From positions 29,093 to 93,092 of the forward strand of contig NZ_BBLX01000012.1 of the NCBI RefSeq assembly GCF_000971155.1: a DNA stretch of 64,000 nt, written 5' to 3'. The DNA comes from Demequina maris. Lineage in GTDB: Bacteria > Actinomycetota > Actinomycetes > Actinomycetales > Demequinaceae. Made by a program: the position numbers and the translations under genes. Below, in pieces: positions 1 through 8,560 of this stretch (position 1 is the stretch's first letter; the number at the start of each line of letters is the position of its first letter). Below the pieces are notes generated by a model. The model was not told the DNA's origin. It did no database searches and worked only from the letters and a program-made list of their open reading frames with translations.

Positions 1-379
1 CAAGGATCCCCGCGGGGTCCGCTCGAAGGTCATCGACAACCTGTGGGTGCGCCTGCTCGACGTGCCCACCGCGCTCGCGGCGCGCGAGTACTTCCACGAC
101 TGCGACGTCGCGATCGAGCTCGCCGACAAGCACGTCCCCGGCAACACCGGCACGTGGCGACTGCGCGTCGCGGGCGGCGAGGCCGAGGTGACGCGGACGG
201 ACGATGCGCCGGACCTCACCATGGACATCCGTCACCTGTCGCAGTGCTACCTAGGCGCCACCTCGCTCGAGGCGCTGGTGCGGGCCGGGCTGGTGCGCGA
301 GCACACGCCGGGTCAGGCACGCGAGCTCGCGATCGCGATGCTGTCCCCCGTCGCGCCGCTGGCGAACTGGGACTTCTGA
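1..379 (+). CDS. eis: Eis-type GNAT N-acetyltransferase, C-terminal fragment
   Basis: The gene enters from the left edge, so the start and the acetyltransferase domains are missing. The frame runs from base 2 and reads VIDNLWVRLLDVP near its beginning, which is the entry into the C-terminal SCP2-like (sterol-carrier fold) domain of Eis proteins. The pattern WRLRV...PDLTMDIRHLSQCYLG and the final residues NWDF fit the family. In mycobacterial Eis the carboxylate of the C-terminal Phe takes part in catalysis, and this protein also ends in Phe. Eis enzymes acetylate amines such as aminoglycosides or lysines in the cytoplasm; the substrate here is unknown. It converges with rpiB, 9 bp away, with no obvious hairpin between them. 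It carries one copy of the GGACGATGCG decamer (199-208), read as Asp-Asp-Ala. Confidence 0.85.
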   Translation, partial: KDPRGVRSKVIDNLWVRLLDVPTALAAREYFHDCDVAIELADKHVPGNTGTWRLRVAGGEAEVTRTDDAPDLTMDIRHLSQCYLGATSLEALVRAGLVREHTPGQARELAIAMLSPVAPLANWDF

Positions 380-388
380 GCGCGGCGC

Positions 389-841
389 CTAGCGCTGCGC
401 CTCGAAGTCCTTCATGAGGTCGATGCGGCGCTGGTGGCGCTCGTCGCCCGAGAACGGCTCGGCGATGAACGCGTCCGCGATCGCGGTGGCCTCCTCGAGC
501 GAGTGCATGCGGGCGCCGATCGAGCCGATCTGCGCGTCGTTGTGCTGGCGCGCGAGCTTCGCGGTCTCGACCGACCAGATCAGCGCGGCGCGGATGCCGG
601 TGACGCGGTTGGCGGCGAGCTGCTCGCCGTTGCCCGAGCCGCCGATGACGATGCCGAGGTCGGCGCCGTCGCTCGCGGCGACGGCCTCGGCCGCGGCGAT
701 GCACATCGGCGGGTAGTCGTCGAGCGCGTCGTACTCGTACGCGCCGTGGTCGACGACCTCCTGGCCGGCACCGGTGAGGTGGGAGACGAGGTGCTGCTTG
801 AGCTCGAAGCCTGCATGATCGGCGGCGATGTGGATGCGCAT
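389..841 (-). CDS. rpiB: Ribose-5-phosphate isomerase B
   Basis: A 150-residue cytoplasmic enzyme that interconverts ribose 5-phosphate and ribulose 5-phosphate in the pentose phosphate pathway. The N-terminus MRIHIAADHAGFELKQHL is the RpiB/LacAB signature. The anion-hole region reads GGSGNGEQLAANR, the actinobacterial variant in which a Glu replaces the catalytic Cys of the E. coli-type enzyme (known for the mycobacterial protein). An upstream in-frame ATG (946) would add 35 residues with no family resemblance, so I start at 841. The divergent neighbour is the M13 peptidase; the gap between them holds a long inverted repeat and two decamer copies. Confidence 0.95.
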   Translation of the reverse strand: MRIHIAADHAGFELKQHLVSHLTGAGQEVVDHGAYEYDALDDYPPMCIAAAEAVAASDGADLGIVIGGSGNGEQLAANRVTGIRAALIWSVETAKLARQHNDAQIGSIGARMHSLEEATAIADAFIAEPFSGDERHQRRIDLMKDFEAQR

Positions 842-873
842 GAGCCCATTCTGCCAGCGCGCGCGACGTGGGC

Positions 874-967
874 TGCCAATGACAGTGGTGACGGACGATG
901 CGGGAAGGAGCGCTGTGCCTCCACGCACGAGTCCCTCGGGCCACACCGGTCACATCTGTCATTGGCA
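874..967. repeat. 94-bp element with 19-bp imperfect terminal inverted repeats
   Basis: The arms are at 874-892 and 949-967. Twelve bases are perfectly inverted (TGCCAATGACAG at 874-885, CTGTCATTGGCA at 956-967), and 17 of 19 match overall. The element lies in the divergent promoter region between rpiB and the M13 peptidase gene and encloses one GGACGATGCG copy (893-902). It could be a paired operator for both genes or a small intergenic repeat; the sequence alone does not decide. Confidence 0.6.
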
Positions 968-1040
968 ATCACCCGACCGCGGCCTCGCCGTGAGCGAAAC
1001 CGCCGCGTCCCGCGCATCGTCCACCCCTAGGGTGAGAGGC

Positions 1041-2978
1041 ATGACGCTCCACTCCGGCATCGACCAGTCCGAGTTCTCCCCGACCGTCCGTGCGCAGGAC
1101 GACTTCTTCCGGTACGTCTCCGGGCCGTGGGAGGCGACGCACGAGATCCCCGGCGACCGGTCGGCGGACGGCTCGTTCTACACGCTCCGTGACGAGGCCG
1201 AGAAGCACGTGCGGGTGATCATCGAGGAGGCGGACCGCGAGAGCCAGATCGGCGCGCTGTACGCGTCGTTCATGGACGTCGACCGTGTCAACTCGCTGGG
1301 CGTGAGCCCGCTCGAGCCGGACCTTGCGAAGGTCGAGGCCGCGACCACGCACGAGGAGCTCGCCCGCGCGATGGGCGAGCTGCAGCGCGACGGCATCTCC
1401 GGCACCGCCGGCTACTACGTCTTCGCGGACCGCCTCGACCCCGACCGCAACGTGGTCTACCTGGGCCAGTCCGGCATCGGCCTGCCCGACGAGGCGTACT
1501 ACCGCGACGACGCGCACGCCGAGACGCGCGAGAAGTACGTCGCCCACGTCGACCGCATGGCGGGCCTCACGGGTCTCGCCTTCGACTCGTCCACCGTGGT
1601 GGGCCTCGAGACCGCGATCGCGCGCGAGCACTGGGATGTGGTGAAGACCCGCGAGGCGGAGCTCACGCACAACCCGACCACGCTCGACGGCCTCGCCGCC
1701 GACGCGCCCGGCTTCGAGTGGTCCGTGTGGGCGGAGGCGATCCGCATGCCGGAGGCCGCGCACGCGCTCCTCGTGGTGGGCGAGCCGTCGTACTTCACGG
1801 CCTTCGCGAAGATCTGGGCCGAGACGGACCTCGAAACCTGGAAGGCGTACCTGCGCTGGCGCATCGTGAACTCTCGCGCCGCGTACCTCACCGAGGACCT
1901 CTCCAAGGCGAACTTCGACTTCTACGGCACCGTGCTGTCGGGCGCGACCGAGCAGCGCGAGCGGTGGAAGCGCGCGGTCAGCCTGGTCGAGGGCGTCGCG
2001 GGCGAACTGGTGGGCCAGGAGTACGTCTCGCGCCACTTCCCGCCGGCGTACAAGGAGCAGATGGACGCGCTGGTCGCGAACCTCATCGAGGCGTACCGCG
2101 TCTCGATCGAGGACCTCGACTGGATGACGCCGGCGACGAAGGACAAGGCGCTCGAGAAGCTGCGCCAGTTCACGCCCAAGATCGGCTACCCCGACAAGTG
2201 GCGCGACTACACGGGCCTCGAGGTGTCGCCCGACGACCTCGTGGGCAACGTGCGCGCCGCGAGCGCGTTCGAGGAGGACTGGGAGTGGGCGAAGATCGGC
2301 AAGCCCGTCGACCGCTCCGAGTGGCTCATGACGCCGCAGACGGTCAACGCCTACTACCTGCCCGTCGCGAACGAGATCGTGTTCCCCGCGGCGATCCTGC
2401 AGCCGCCGTTCTTCCACCCCGACGCGGACGACGCGGTCAACTACGGCGGCATCGGCTCGGTGATCGGCCACGAGATCGGCCACGGCTTCGACGACCAGGG
2501 CTCGAAGTACTCGGGCACCGGCGCGCTCGAGGACTGGTGGACCGAGGACGACCGCAGCGCGTTCATGGAGCGCGCCAAGCGCCTCATCGAGCAGTACAAC
2601 GGCTACTCCCCCGCGCAGCTCGCCGGCTCGCACCACGTCAACGGCGCGCTCACGGTGGGTGAGAACATCGGCGACCTCGCGGGCGTCGAGATCTCGCTCA
2701 AGGCCTACGAGATCGCTCTCGGCCACCCGATCGCGGAGGCGCCCGAGGTGGACGGCCTCACCGCGGTGCAGCGCTTCTTCATCGGCTACGCGCTGACCGA
2801 GCGCATGAAGGTCCGCTCCGAGGCGCTCGTCACGCGTCTCGCCACGGACCCGCACTCGCCCAGCGAGTTCCGCGTCAACGGCATCGTGCGCAACATGGAC
2901 GCCTGGTACGAGGCGTTCGAGGTGTCGGCCGAGGACGAGCTGTGGCTCGCCCCCGAGGAGCGCGTCTCCATCTGGTGA
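1041..2978 (+). CDS. M13 family zinc metallopeptidase (neprilysin/PepO-like)
   Basis: A 645-residue zinc endopeptidase. The HExxH zinc motif reads HEIGH at about residues 477-481, followed by ENIGDLAG, which supplies the third zinc ligand (Glu) and the conserved Asp. NAYY, part of the substrate-binding site, lies about 45 residues before HEIGH. No signal peptide or N-terminal membrane anchor is visible, so it is probably cytoplasmic like many actinobacterial and lactic PepO enzymes, degrading oligopeptides. The start at 1041 follows GAGAGG with good spacing and gives the typical N-terminus of the family (HSGIDQSEF...DDFFRYVSGPW). A strong hairpin follows the stop, so the gene is probably monocistronic. 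Confidence 0.93.
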   Translation: MTLHSGIDQSEFSPTVRAQDDFFRYVSGPWEATHEIPGDRSADGSFYTLRDEAEKHVRVIIEEADRESQIGALYASFMDVDRVNSLGVSPLEPDLAKVEAATTHEELARAMGELQRDGISGTAGYYVFADRLDPDRNVVYLGQSGIGLPDEAYYRDDAHAETREKYVAHVDRMAGLTGLAFDSSTVVGLETAIAREHWDVVKTREAELTHNPTTLDGLAADAPGFEWSVWAEAIRMPEAAHALLVVGEPSYFTAFAKIWAETDLETWKAYLRWRIVNSRAAYLTEDLSKANFDFYGTVLSGATEQRERWKRAVSLVEGVAGELVGQEYVSRHFPPAYKEQMDALVANLIEAYRVSIEDLDWMTPATKDKALEKLRQFTPKIGYPDKWRDYTGLEVSPDDLVGNVRAASAFEEDWEWAKIGKPVDRSEWLMTPQTVNAYYLPVANEIVFPAAILQPPFFHPDADDAVNYGGIGSVIGHEIGHGFDDQGSKYSGTGALEDWWTEDDRSAFMERAKRLIEQYNGYSPAQLAGSHHVNGALTVGENIGDLAGVEISLKAYEIALGHPIAEAPEVDGLTAVQRFFIGYALTERMKVRSEALVTRLATDPHSPSEFRVNGIVRNMDAWYEAFEVSAEDELWLAPEERVSIW

Positions 2979-2994
2979 TCGCTCTCTGAGCCGC

Positions 2995-3027
2995 GACGTC
3001 CCGGGCCCCCGAGGGGCCCGGGACGTC
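2995..3027 (+). terminator. Strong hairpin terminator after the M13 peptidase gene
   Basis: A perfect 15-bp stem: GACGTCCCGGGCCCC (2995-3009), loop CGA, and its reverse complement (3013-3027). It starts 17 bp after the stop codon. There is no T tract, as is common in high-GC actinobacteria. Confidence 0.85.
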
Positions 3028-3120
3028 CTGTGTGCGGGCCGCGCGGGGTCTCGCCGCGCGCCCGGTGGCACCCGGTGCTAGACCAGGTGGGGGGAGCTCG
3101 GCGCGGACAGGGGATTCGGG

Positions 3121-3708
3121 ATGAGCGCGAGGACCGTGGCGGGCCTGGCCGCGACGATGCTGGCGGTCGCCCTGGGGGTCGGCGGCTGCTGGACGGACCG
3201 CGAACCGGAGCCGGAGTGCATCACGCCGTCGTCCACGTGCGGTCCCCTCGATGCTGCCGCGAGCGCCTCCGCCACCGAGCCCGCGACGGTGGACGCCGCC
3301 GCAGCGACAGGCTTGCCGGACCCGTGCGACCTGCTGTCGGCCGCGGACCTCGAGGCGGCGTCGGGCGTCGGCTTCGGGGGCGGCGTGCTCGCCGAGGACA
3401 TCGCCACCGAGACGCAGGCGTCGTGCGTGTGGAACGCGATCGACGGCCCCCTCCCCATCGTGCAGGTGCTCGTGGTGGCGGGAGCGGACCTGGCGGCGTC
3501 GCAGCGAGAGTCCACCGAGGAGTGGATGGGGGCGTCCGCCGACGTCGACGTGGCGGGCGCGACCGACGCCTACGCCGTCGGCGAGGGCACGATCCTCGGC
3601 ATGCAGGTGGACGACGTGTTCGTCGAGGTGTCCTACATGAGCGGCGACGAGGGCGACCTCACCGCCATCACGGCCGACATCGCCGAGGTCGTGGCGGGGA
3701 ACCTCTAG
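3121..3708 (+). CDS. DUF3558-like lipoprotein (copy 1)
   Basis: A 195-residue exported protein with a signal peptide and a lipobox-like stretch LGVGGC (Cys about residue 23), so it is probably a membrane-anchored lipoprotein. After a low-complexity Ala/Ser/Thr linker the mature part has LPDPCDLLSAADLEAA and a second Cys in CVWN, the spaced Cys pair of DUF3558-type proteins. It resembles the 195-residue protein at 11399-11986 (shared PDPC, TDAYA, G.Q/GVD..FV.VSY), so the two are paralogues. The function of the family is not established. The ribosome site is weak (GGGGATTCGGG). Confidence 0.75.
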   Translation: MSARTVAGLAATMLAVALGVGGCWTDREPEPECITPSSTCGPLDAAASASATEPATVDAAAATGLPDPCDLLSAADLEAASGVGFGGGVLAEDIATETQASCVWNAIDGPLPIVQVLVVAGADLAASQRESTEEWMGASADVDVAGATDAYAVGEGTILGMQVDDVFVEVSYMSGDEGDLTAITADIAEVVAGNL

Positions 3709-3752
3709 CCGTCAGCACCTCGGCCCCCACTTCAGCCCCGCCGCAGCCCCAG

Positions 3753-3827
3753 AAGTCACACATCTGACGCCGGGTACACGCGGATCCCCGTTCGGCCGCC
3801 GGATACCGATCGCCAGATGTGTGACTT
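3753..3827. repeat. 75-bp intergenic inverted repeat (AAGTCACACATCTG)
   Basis: Fourteen bases AAGTCACACATCTG (3753-3766) are repeated perfectly in inverse at 3814-3827; allowing one mismatch the arms are 17 bp. The 47-bp spacer is GC-rich. It sits between the convergent DUF3558-like and GH13 genes. The arms are far apart and AT-richer than the surroundings, which looks more like a repeat element or protein-binding pair than a simple terminator. Confidence 0.7.
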
Positions 3828-3864
3828 GCGGTGAGGGGGCGCGGCCGACCAGGCACGATGCGCG

Positions 3865-5565
3865 CTACCGGTGCAGGTAGACCCGGGCCTCCCACGGGCC
3901 GAGCGGGATCTCGCCCGCGCCGGCCGGGTAGGGCGTCGCCTCCGAGCCGAGGTTGTGCAGGATGAGCCCGCCGTGCGCGACGTCCACGCGCGCGGTCGCG
4001 TCCGCGCCCGAGACGTTCACCACCACGGTCAGCACCGTGCCGTCGAGCACGCGGCGGTACGCGAACACCTGCGGGTCCTCGTGAAGCAGCATCTCGAACG
4101 AGCCGTGCGCGACCACGTCCTCGGAGTGCCGGAGCGCGATGAGCGCGCGGTAGAACGATGCGACCGAGTCCGGGTCCTCGCGCTGCGCCTCCGCGTTGAG
4201 CCACGTGTGGTTGCGCGTCACCGGAAGCCACGGCGTGCCGGTGGTGAAGCCGGCGTGCGGCGAGGCGTCCCACTGCACGGGGGTGCGCGCGTTGTCGCGG
4301 CTCTGCGCCGCGAGCCCGTCCATGATCCGCTCGATGGGAACGTCGAGCTCGCGGAGCTCGTCGTACGCGCCCAGCGACTCGACGTCGTGGTACTCGTCGA
4401 TGGACGTGAAGCCGGCGTTCGTCATGCCGATCTCCTCGCCCTGGTAGATGTACGGCGTGCCGCGCATGAGGTGCAGCACGGCCGCGAGCGCCTTCGCGGA
4501 CGCGGCCCAGTGGTCACGGTCGTCGCCGAAGCGCGACACCACGCGCGGCTGGTCGTGGTTGTCCCAGTACAGCGAGTTCCAGCCCCGCTCCGCGAGCGCG
4601 TGCTGCCAGCGCGCGAAGATCGACTTGAGGCGCACGAGGTCGAGCGGCTGCGGGTCGAACTTGCCCAGCGGCCCGTGGTCGACGTCGACGTGCTCGAACT
4701 GGAAGATCATGTCGACCTCGGCCCGCTCGGCGTCGGTGAACAGCACCGCATCGTCCACCGTCGCTCCGGGCGTCTCGCCCACGGTGAGGAACCGTCCCTC
4801 GCGCCCGGCGAACACCTCGCGGTGCATCTCCTGGAGGAACTCGTGGTTGCGGGGCCCGCACGCGTAGAGCGGGAAGCCGTTGCCGAGCCCGCCCGGCAGC
4901 GGCTCGCCGTCGCGCAGCGGCAGGGTCTTCGAGATGAGGTTGATGACGTCCATGCGGAAGCCGTCGACCCCGCGGTCGAGCCACCAGTTCATCATCGCGT
5001 AGACGGCCTCGCGGACCTCGGGGTTCTCCCAGTTGAGGTCCGGCTGCTTCTGGTGGAACAGGTGGAGGTAGTACTCGCCCGACTCCTCGTCGAAGGCCCA
5101 CGACGGGCCCGAGAAGAACGCCCGCCAGTTGGTGGGCTCGGCGCCGGTGGCGCCGGGCTCGAAGCCCTCGCGCGGCGGTCGCCACCAGTACCAGTCGCGC
5201 TTGGGGCTGCGCTTCGACGAGCGGGACTCGAGGAACCAGGGGTGCTCGTCCGACGTGTGGTTGACCACGAGGTCCATGACGATCTTCATCCCGCGGGCGT
5301 GCGCCGCCGTCAGCAGCGCGTCGAAGTCCTCAAGGTCGCCGAAGGTCGGGTCGATGGCCTGGTAGTCGGCGATGTCGTAGCCGTTGTCGGCCTGCGGCGA
5401 CGCGTAGATGGGCGACAGCCAGATGACGTCGACGCCGAGCCACGCCAGGTGGTCGAGGCGCGAGCGGATCCCGTTGAGGTCGCCGATGCCGTCGCCGTCC
5501 GAGTCCTGGAAGCTCCTGGGGTACACCTGGTACACCACCGCGGACTTCCACCAGTCGTCGCTCAC
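3865..5565 (-). CDS. GH13 alpha-glucosidase, oligo-1,6-glucosidase type
   Basis: A 566-residue cytoplasmic glycoside hydrolase. Conserved regions are all present: DLVVNHT (Asp98), DGFRMDVIN with the nucleophile Asp206, TVGETPG with the acid/base Glu264, and NHDQPR with Asp338. In this subfamily the residue after the nucleophile separates alpha-1,6 enzymes (Val) from alpha-1,4 maltases (Thr); here it is Val207, predicting action on isomaltose or other 1,6-linked oligosaccharides. No signal peptide is present, so substrates must be imported first. It starts with GTG, 33 bp after the stop of the upstream ABC exporter, and is likely co-transcribed with it. malQ at 21.4-23.6 kb is a second alpha-glucan enzyme. 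A decamer copy lies at 4747-4756. Confidence 0.93.
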   Translation of the reverse strand: MSDDWWKSAVVYQVYPRSFQDSDGDGIGDLNGIRSRLDHLAWLGVDVIWLSPIYASPQADNGYDIADYQAIDPTFGDLEDFDALLTAAHARGMKIVMDLVVNHTSDEHPWFLESRSSKRSPKRDWYWWRPPREGFEPGATGAEPTNWRAFFSGPSWAFDEESGEYYLHLFHQKQPDLNWENPEVREAVYAMMNWWLDRGVDGFRMDVINLISKTLPLRDGEPLPGGLGNGFPLYACGPRNHEFLQEMHREVFAGREGRFLTVGETPGATVDDAVLFTDAERAEVDMIFQFEHVDVDHGPLGKFDPQPLDLVRLKSIFARWQHALAERGWNSLYWDNHDQPRVVSRFGDDRDHWAASAKALAAVLHLMRGTPYIYQGEEIGMTNAGFTSIDEYHDVESLGAYDELRELDVPIERIMDGLAAQSRDNARTPVQWDASPHAGFTTGTPWLPVTRNHTWLNAEAQREDPDSVASFYRALIALRHSEDVVAHGSFEMLLHEDPQVFAYRRVLDGTVLTVVVNVSGADATARVDVAHGGLILHNLGSEATPYPAGAGEIPLGPWEARVYLHR

Positions 5566-5598
5566 GGGCGCTCCTCTCGCATCGTCGCTCGATCCACC

Positions 5599-7482
5599 CT
5601 AGTCCGCCTGCTGGGCCGCGAGCCGGGCGTAGAGCCCCTCCGCCGCGACCAGCTCGGCGTGCGAGCCGGACTCGACGATCCGGCCGCGCTCGACGACGTG
5701 GATGACGTCCGCGCCCCTGATCGTGGAGAGACGATGCGCGACCACCAGGGTCGTGCGGCCCACCGCCGCACGGTCGAGGGCGGCCTGCACCACGCGCTCG
5801 GAGACGGTGTCGAGCGCGCTCGTGGCCTCGTCGAGCAGCAGCACCGGCGGGTCCTTGAGCAGCACGCGCGCGATCGCGACGCGCTGCTTCTCGCCGCCCG
5901 ACAGCCGGTAGCCGCGCTCCCCCACGATCGTGTCGTAGCCGTCCTCGAAGCCCAGGATCGCGTCGTGGATGTCGGCCCGGCGGCACGCGTCCTCGAGCTC
6001 GGCGTCGGTCGCGTCGGGCCGGGCGTAGCGGAGGTTCTCCGCGATGGTGGCGTGGAAGAGGTAGGTCTCCTGGCTCACGACGCCCACGTGCTCGACGACG
6101 GACTCGTGCCGCAGCCGGCGCACGTCCTCGCCCGCGAAGCGCACCTCGCCGCCGCTCGCCTCGTGCAGGCGCGCCGCCAGGTATACGACGGTGGTCTTGC
6201 CCGCGCCCGACGGCCCCACGAAGGCGTGCGTGGTGCCGGGCTCGACCCGGAAGGACACGCCGTCCAGGGTGGGCGGCGCATCGTCCCGCGTGCCCGGGTA
6301 GCGGAAGACGACCTCGCGGAACTCGACCGCGCCGATGGGACCGGGCGCGTCCTCGACCGGGACCGCGTCCTCGGCGTCGCGGATGGCGGGCTCGAGGTCG
6401 AGGTACTCGAAGATGCGGGCGAAGAGCGCGCGCGACGTCTGCACCTCGAGCGCGACGCGCATGAGCGCCATGAGCGGGAACAGCAGGCGTGCCTGCACCG
6501 CCGTGAAGGCGACGATGGTGCCGGCCGTGACCGCGGTGGAGCCGCGGTCCATGAGCGCGCCCGCCGCGAGGTAGATGACCGCCGGGACCGACGACATCAC
6601 CACGGACACGAGCCCGAAGAACCACTGGCCGGTCATGGCCTGCTGGACCTGGAGGCGGATCTGGGTCGCGTTCTCCTTGCGGAAGCGGTCGGTCTCGAGG
6701 CGCTGCCGGTTGTAGACCTTCGACAGCATGATGCCGCTGACCGACAGGGTCTCCTGGGTGATGGCCGTGAGCTCCGAGAGCGACTCCTGCGTGCGGCCGG
6801 CGATGCGGGCGCGCACGCGGCCGACGCGCCGCTGCACCACGACGAGCGCGGGCATGAGGATCACCGCGAGGATCGTGAGCCGCCAGTCGAGCAGCACCAT
6901 CGCGACGAGGCTCGCCAGCACGGTGACGGTGTTGCCGACGATGCTCGACACGAACGTGGTGAGCACCCCGGAGACGCCGCCCACGTCGTTCTGCAGGCGC
7001 GACTGGATCACGCCCGTCTTGGTGCGCGTGAAGAACGCGAGCTCCATCGACTGCAGGCGCGCGAACAGCTGCTCCCGCAGGTCTCCCGTGACGCGGTTGC
7101 CCACGGACGACGTGAGATACGTCTGCCAGATCTGCAGGCCCGCCGCGACGAGGTAGATCGCGATCATCACGCCGACGAGCTCGGCGAGCAGGCCCAGCTG
7201 GACGTCGCCCGAGGCGGGGAACAGCGCGTTGTCGAAGATGCGCTCGACGATGAGCGGCGGGATCACCGTCGCGCCCGCGGCCGCGACCACGAGGACCGCG
7301 GTGGTGACGAGCGCGCCACGGTAGGGCCGGAACAGCGCGACGACGCGCGGCCACAGGTCGGGGATGTCGGGCGCCTCGGCGTTGAGGGCGCGCTGGGCGT
7401 CCTCGTCGCGGCTCGCGATGCCGCGGCCGGGCATGCCGCCCATGGCGGCGCGGCGGCTGCCGGCGGGCGCGGGATGGCTCAT
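5599..7482 (-). CDS. ABC exporter, fused permease and ATPase (MsbA/LmrA-like)
   Basis: A 627-residue half-transporter. The N-terminal half carries the usual six membrane helices (first around GALVTTAVLVVAAAGATVI). The C-terminal ATPase has Walker A GPSGAGKTT (about residue 419), the signature LSGGEKQR (about 526) and Walker B VLLLDEATSALD (about 550), followed by the H-loop VAHRLST. Such proteins work as dimers and export lipids, drugs or peptides; the substrate cannot be read from sequence. The start is ATG 7482, just left of the divergent serine protease gene. The GH13 gene follows closely on the same strand. A decamer copy is at 6277-6286. Confidence 0.92.
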   Translation of the reverse strand: MSHPAPAGSRRAAMGGMPGRGIASRDEDAQRALNAEAPDIPDLWPRVVALFRPYRGALVTTAVLVVAAAGATVIPPLIVERIFDNALFPASGDVQLGLLAELVGVMIAIYLVAAGLQIWQTYLTSSVGNRVTGDLREQLFARLQSMELAFFTRTKTGVIQSRLQNDVGGVSGVLTTFVSSIVGNTVTVLASLVAMVLLDWRLTILAVILMPALVVVQRRVGRVRARIAGRTQESLSELTAITQETLSVSGIMLSKVYNRQRLETDRFRKENATQIRLQVQQAMTGQWFFGLVSVVMSSVPAVIYLAAGALMDRGSTAVTAGTIVAFTAVQARLLFPLMALMRVALEVQTSRALFARIFEYLDLEPAIRDAEDAVPVEDAPGPIGAVEFREVVFRYPGTRDDAPPTLDGVSFRVEPGTTHAFVGPSGAGKTTVVYLAARLHEASGGEVRFAGEDVRRLRHESVVEHVGVVSQETYLFHATIAENLRYARPDATDAELEDACRRADIHDAILGFEDGYDTIVGERGYRLSGGEKQRVAIARVLLKDPPVLLLDEATSALDTVSERVVQAALDRAAVGRTTLVVAHRLSTIRGADVIHVVERGRIVESGSHAELVAAEGLYARLAAQQAD

Positions 7483-7612
7483 GTCGACAGCCTAGGTCCC
7501 CTGGCAGACGCCGAAGTCTAGGGCTTTGATGACAATTGCGCGTTCCGAGATGTTTTGCCCCTAACGTGGCGTTCCGGACCCACCCCGGGGTCCGACTCAA
7601 GGAAGGAACGCA

Positions 7613-8494
7613 ATGACCCGCAGGATCCTTACCCTGGGCACCGTCGCCGCCGCCACCCTGGCAGCAGCGGTCGCCACCCCCGCCGCCGCCGTGACCGATG
7701 GCGACTTCGACGGGAACGGCCACCCCAACGTCGGGATGATCGCGTTCTACGCGCCCGACTCCGCCGGAGACGTCTACCGCTACCGCTGCAGCGCAACGCT
7801 CGTCTCCCCGACCGTGCTGCTCACCGCCGCGCACTGCACCGACGGCACGGTGGGCGACACCATCGTGAGCTTCGACCCCGTGATCGCCGAGGAGCCGCCG
7901 AGCGGCCTGCCCGAGGCCGACCCCAAGACCGGCTACAACGGCGACCAGATCGACGCGCAGGGCCGCACGTGGGAGTCCGGCACCGCGCACACCGCGCCCG
8001 GCTACTCGGACTTCACCGACCTCAAGAACTGGAACGACTACGGCGTCGTGGTCCTCGACGACCCGATCACGGACATCGAGCCCGCGACGATCGCCCCGAC
8101 CGGCTACCTCGACACGTTCAAGCAGCCGAAGCTCAACAAGACGATCTTCACGACGGTGGGCTACGGCACCGAGGTCCGCAAGGCCGAGAGCGGCCCGCAG
8201 AAGCCCACGCCGATGTCGTACCCGATCATCCGCCGCGTCGCGCAGGAGCCGGGCCAGAAGCTCACGCCGCAGATCCTGCAGGTCAACGGCAACGGCAACG
8301 ACAACCGCGGCACCGGCGGCACGTGCTTCGGCGACTCCGGCGGTCCGACCTTCAAGGACGGCTACCTCGTCGCGGTGACCAGCTACGGCTACACGTCGAA
8401 CTGCCGGTACCTCGACGGCCTCCAGCGCGTCGACATCGACGAGGCGGCGGACTTCCTCGCCGAGTACGGGGTCGAGCCCGCCACGCTCGGCTGA
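7613..8494 (+). CDS. Secreted trypsin-like serine protease (S1 family)
   Basis: A 293-residue exported protease with a clear Sec signal peptide (MTRRILTLGTVAAATLAAAV, cleavage probably after PAAA near residue 26). The catalytic triad is visible: His74 in LTAAHC, Asp142 in NDYGVVVLDD and Ser242 in CFGDSGGP. Cysteines around His74 and Ser242 fit the usual S1 disulfides. The start ATG follows a strong AAGGAAGGA ribosome site. Specificity is uncertain. The gene is divergent from the ABC exporter and is followed by a strong terminator. Confidence 0.92.
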   Translation: MTRRILTLGTVAAATLAAAVATPAAAVTDGDFDGNGHPNVGMIAFYAPDSAGDVYRYRCSATLVSPTVLLTAAHCTDGTVGDTIVSFDPVIAEEPPSGLPEADPKTGYNGDQIDAQGRTWESGTAHTAPGYSDFTDLKNWNDYGVVVLDDPITDIEPATIAPTGYLDTFKQPKLNKTIFTTVGYGTEVRKAESGPQKPTPMSYPIIRRVAQEPGQKLTPQILQVNGNGNDNRGTGGTCFGDSGGPTFKDGYLVAVTSYGYTSNCRYLDGLQRVDIDEAADFLAEYGVEPATLG

Positions 8495-8506
8495 CCCCCG
8501 CATCGT

Positions 8507-8541
8507 CCGGCGGCCGTCCCCGACGCGGGGGCGGCCGCCGG
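8507..8541 (+). terminator. Hairpin terminator after the serine protease
   Basis: A 15-bp stem with one T-G wobble: CCGGCGGCCGTCCCC (8507-8521), loop GACGC, and its complement at 8527-8541. It overlaps the end of a CGCATCGTCC decamer (8499-8508). Confidence 0.8.
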
Positions 8542-8560
8542 CCCGTGCCAGACTGGCGCC

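Noticed and set aside
3871..7521. A 1216-codon open frame on the plus strand
   Set aside because: It is antisense to the GH13 and ABC exporter genes, consists of Arg/Ala/Val-rich low-complexity protein, and has no recognisable domain. Long antisense frames are normal at this GC content.
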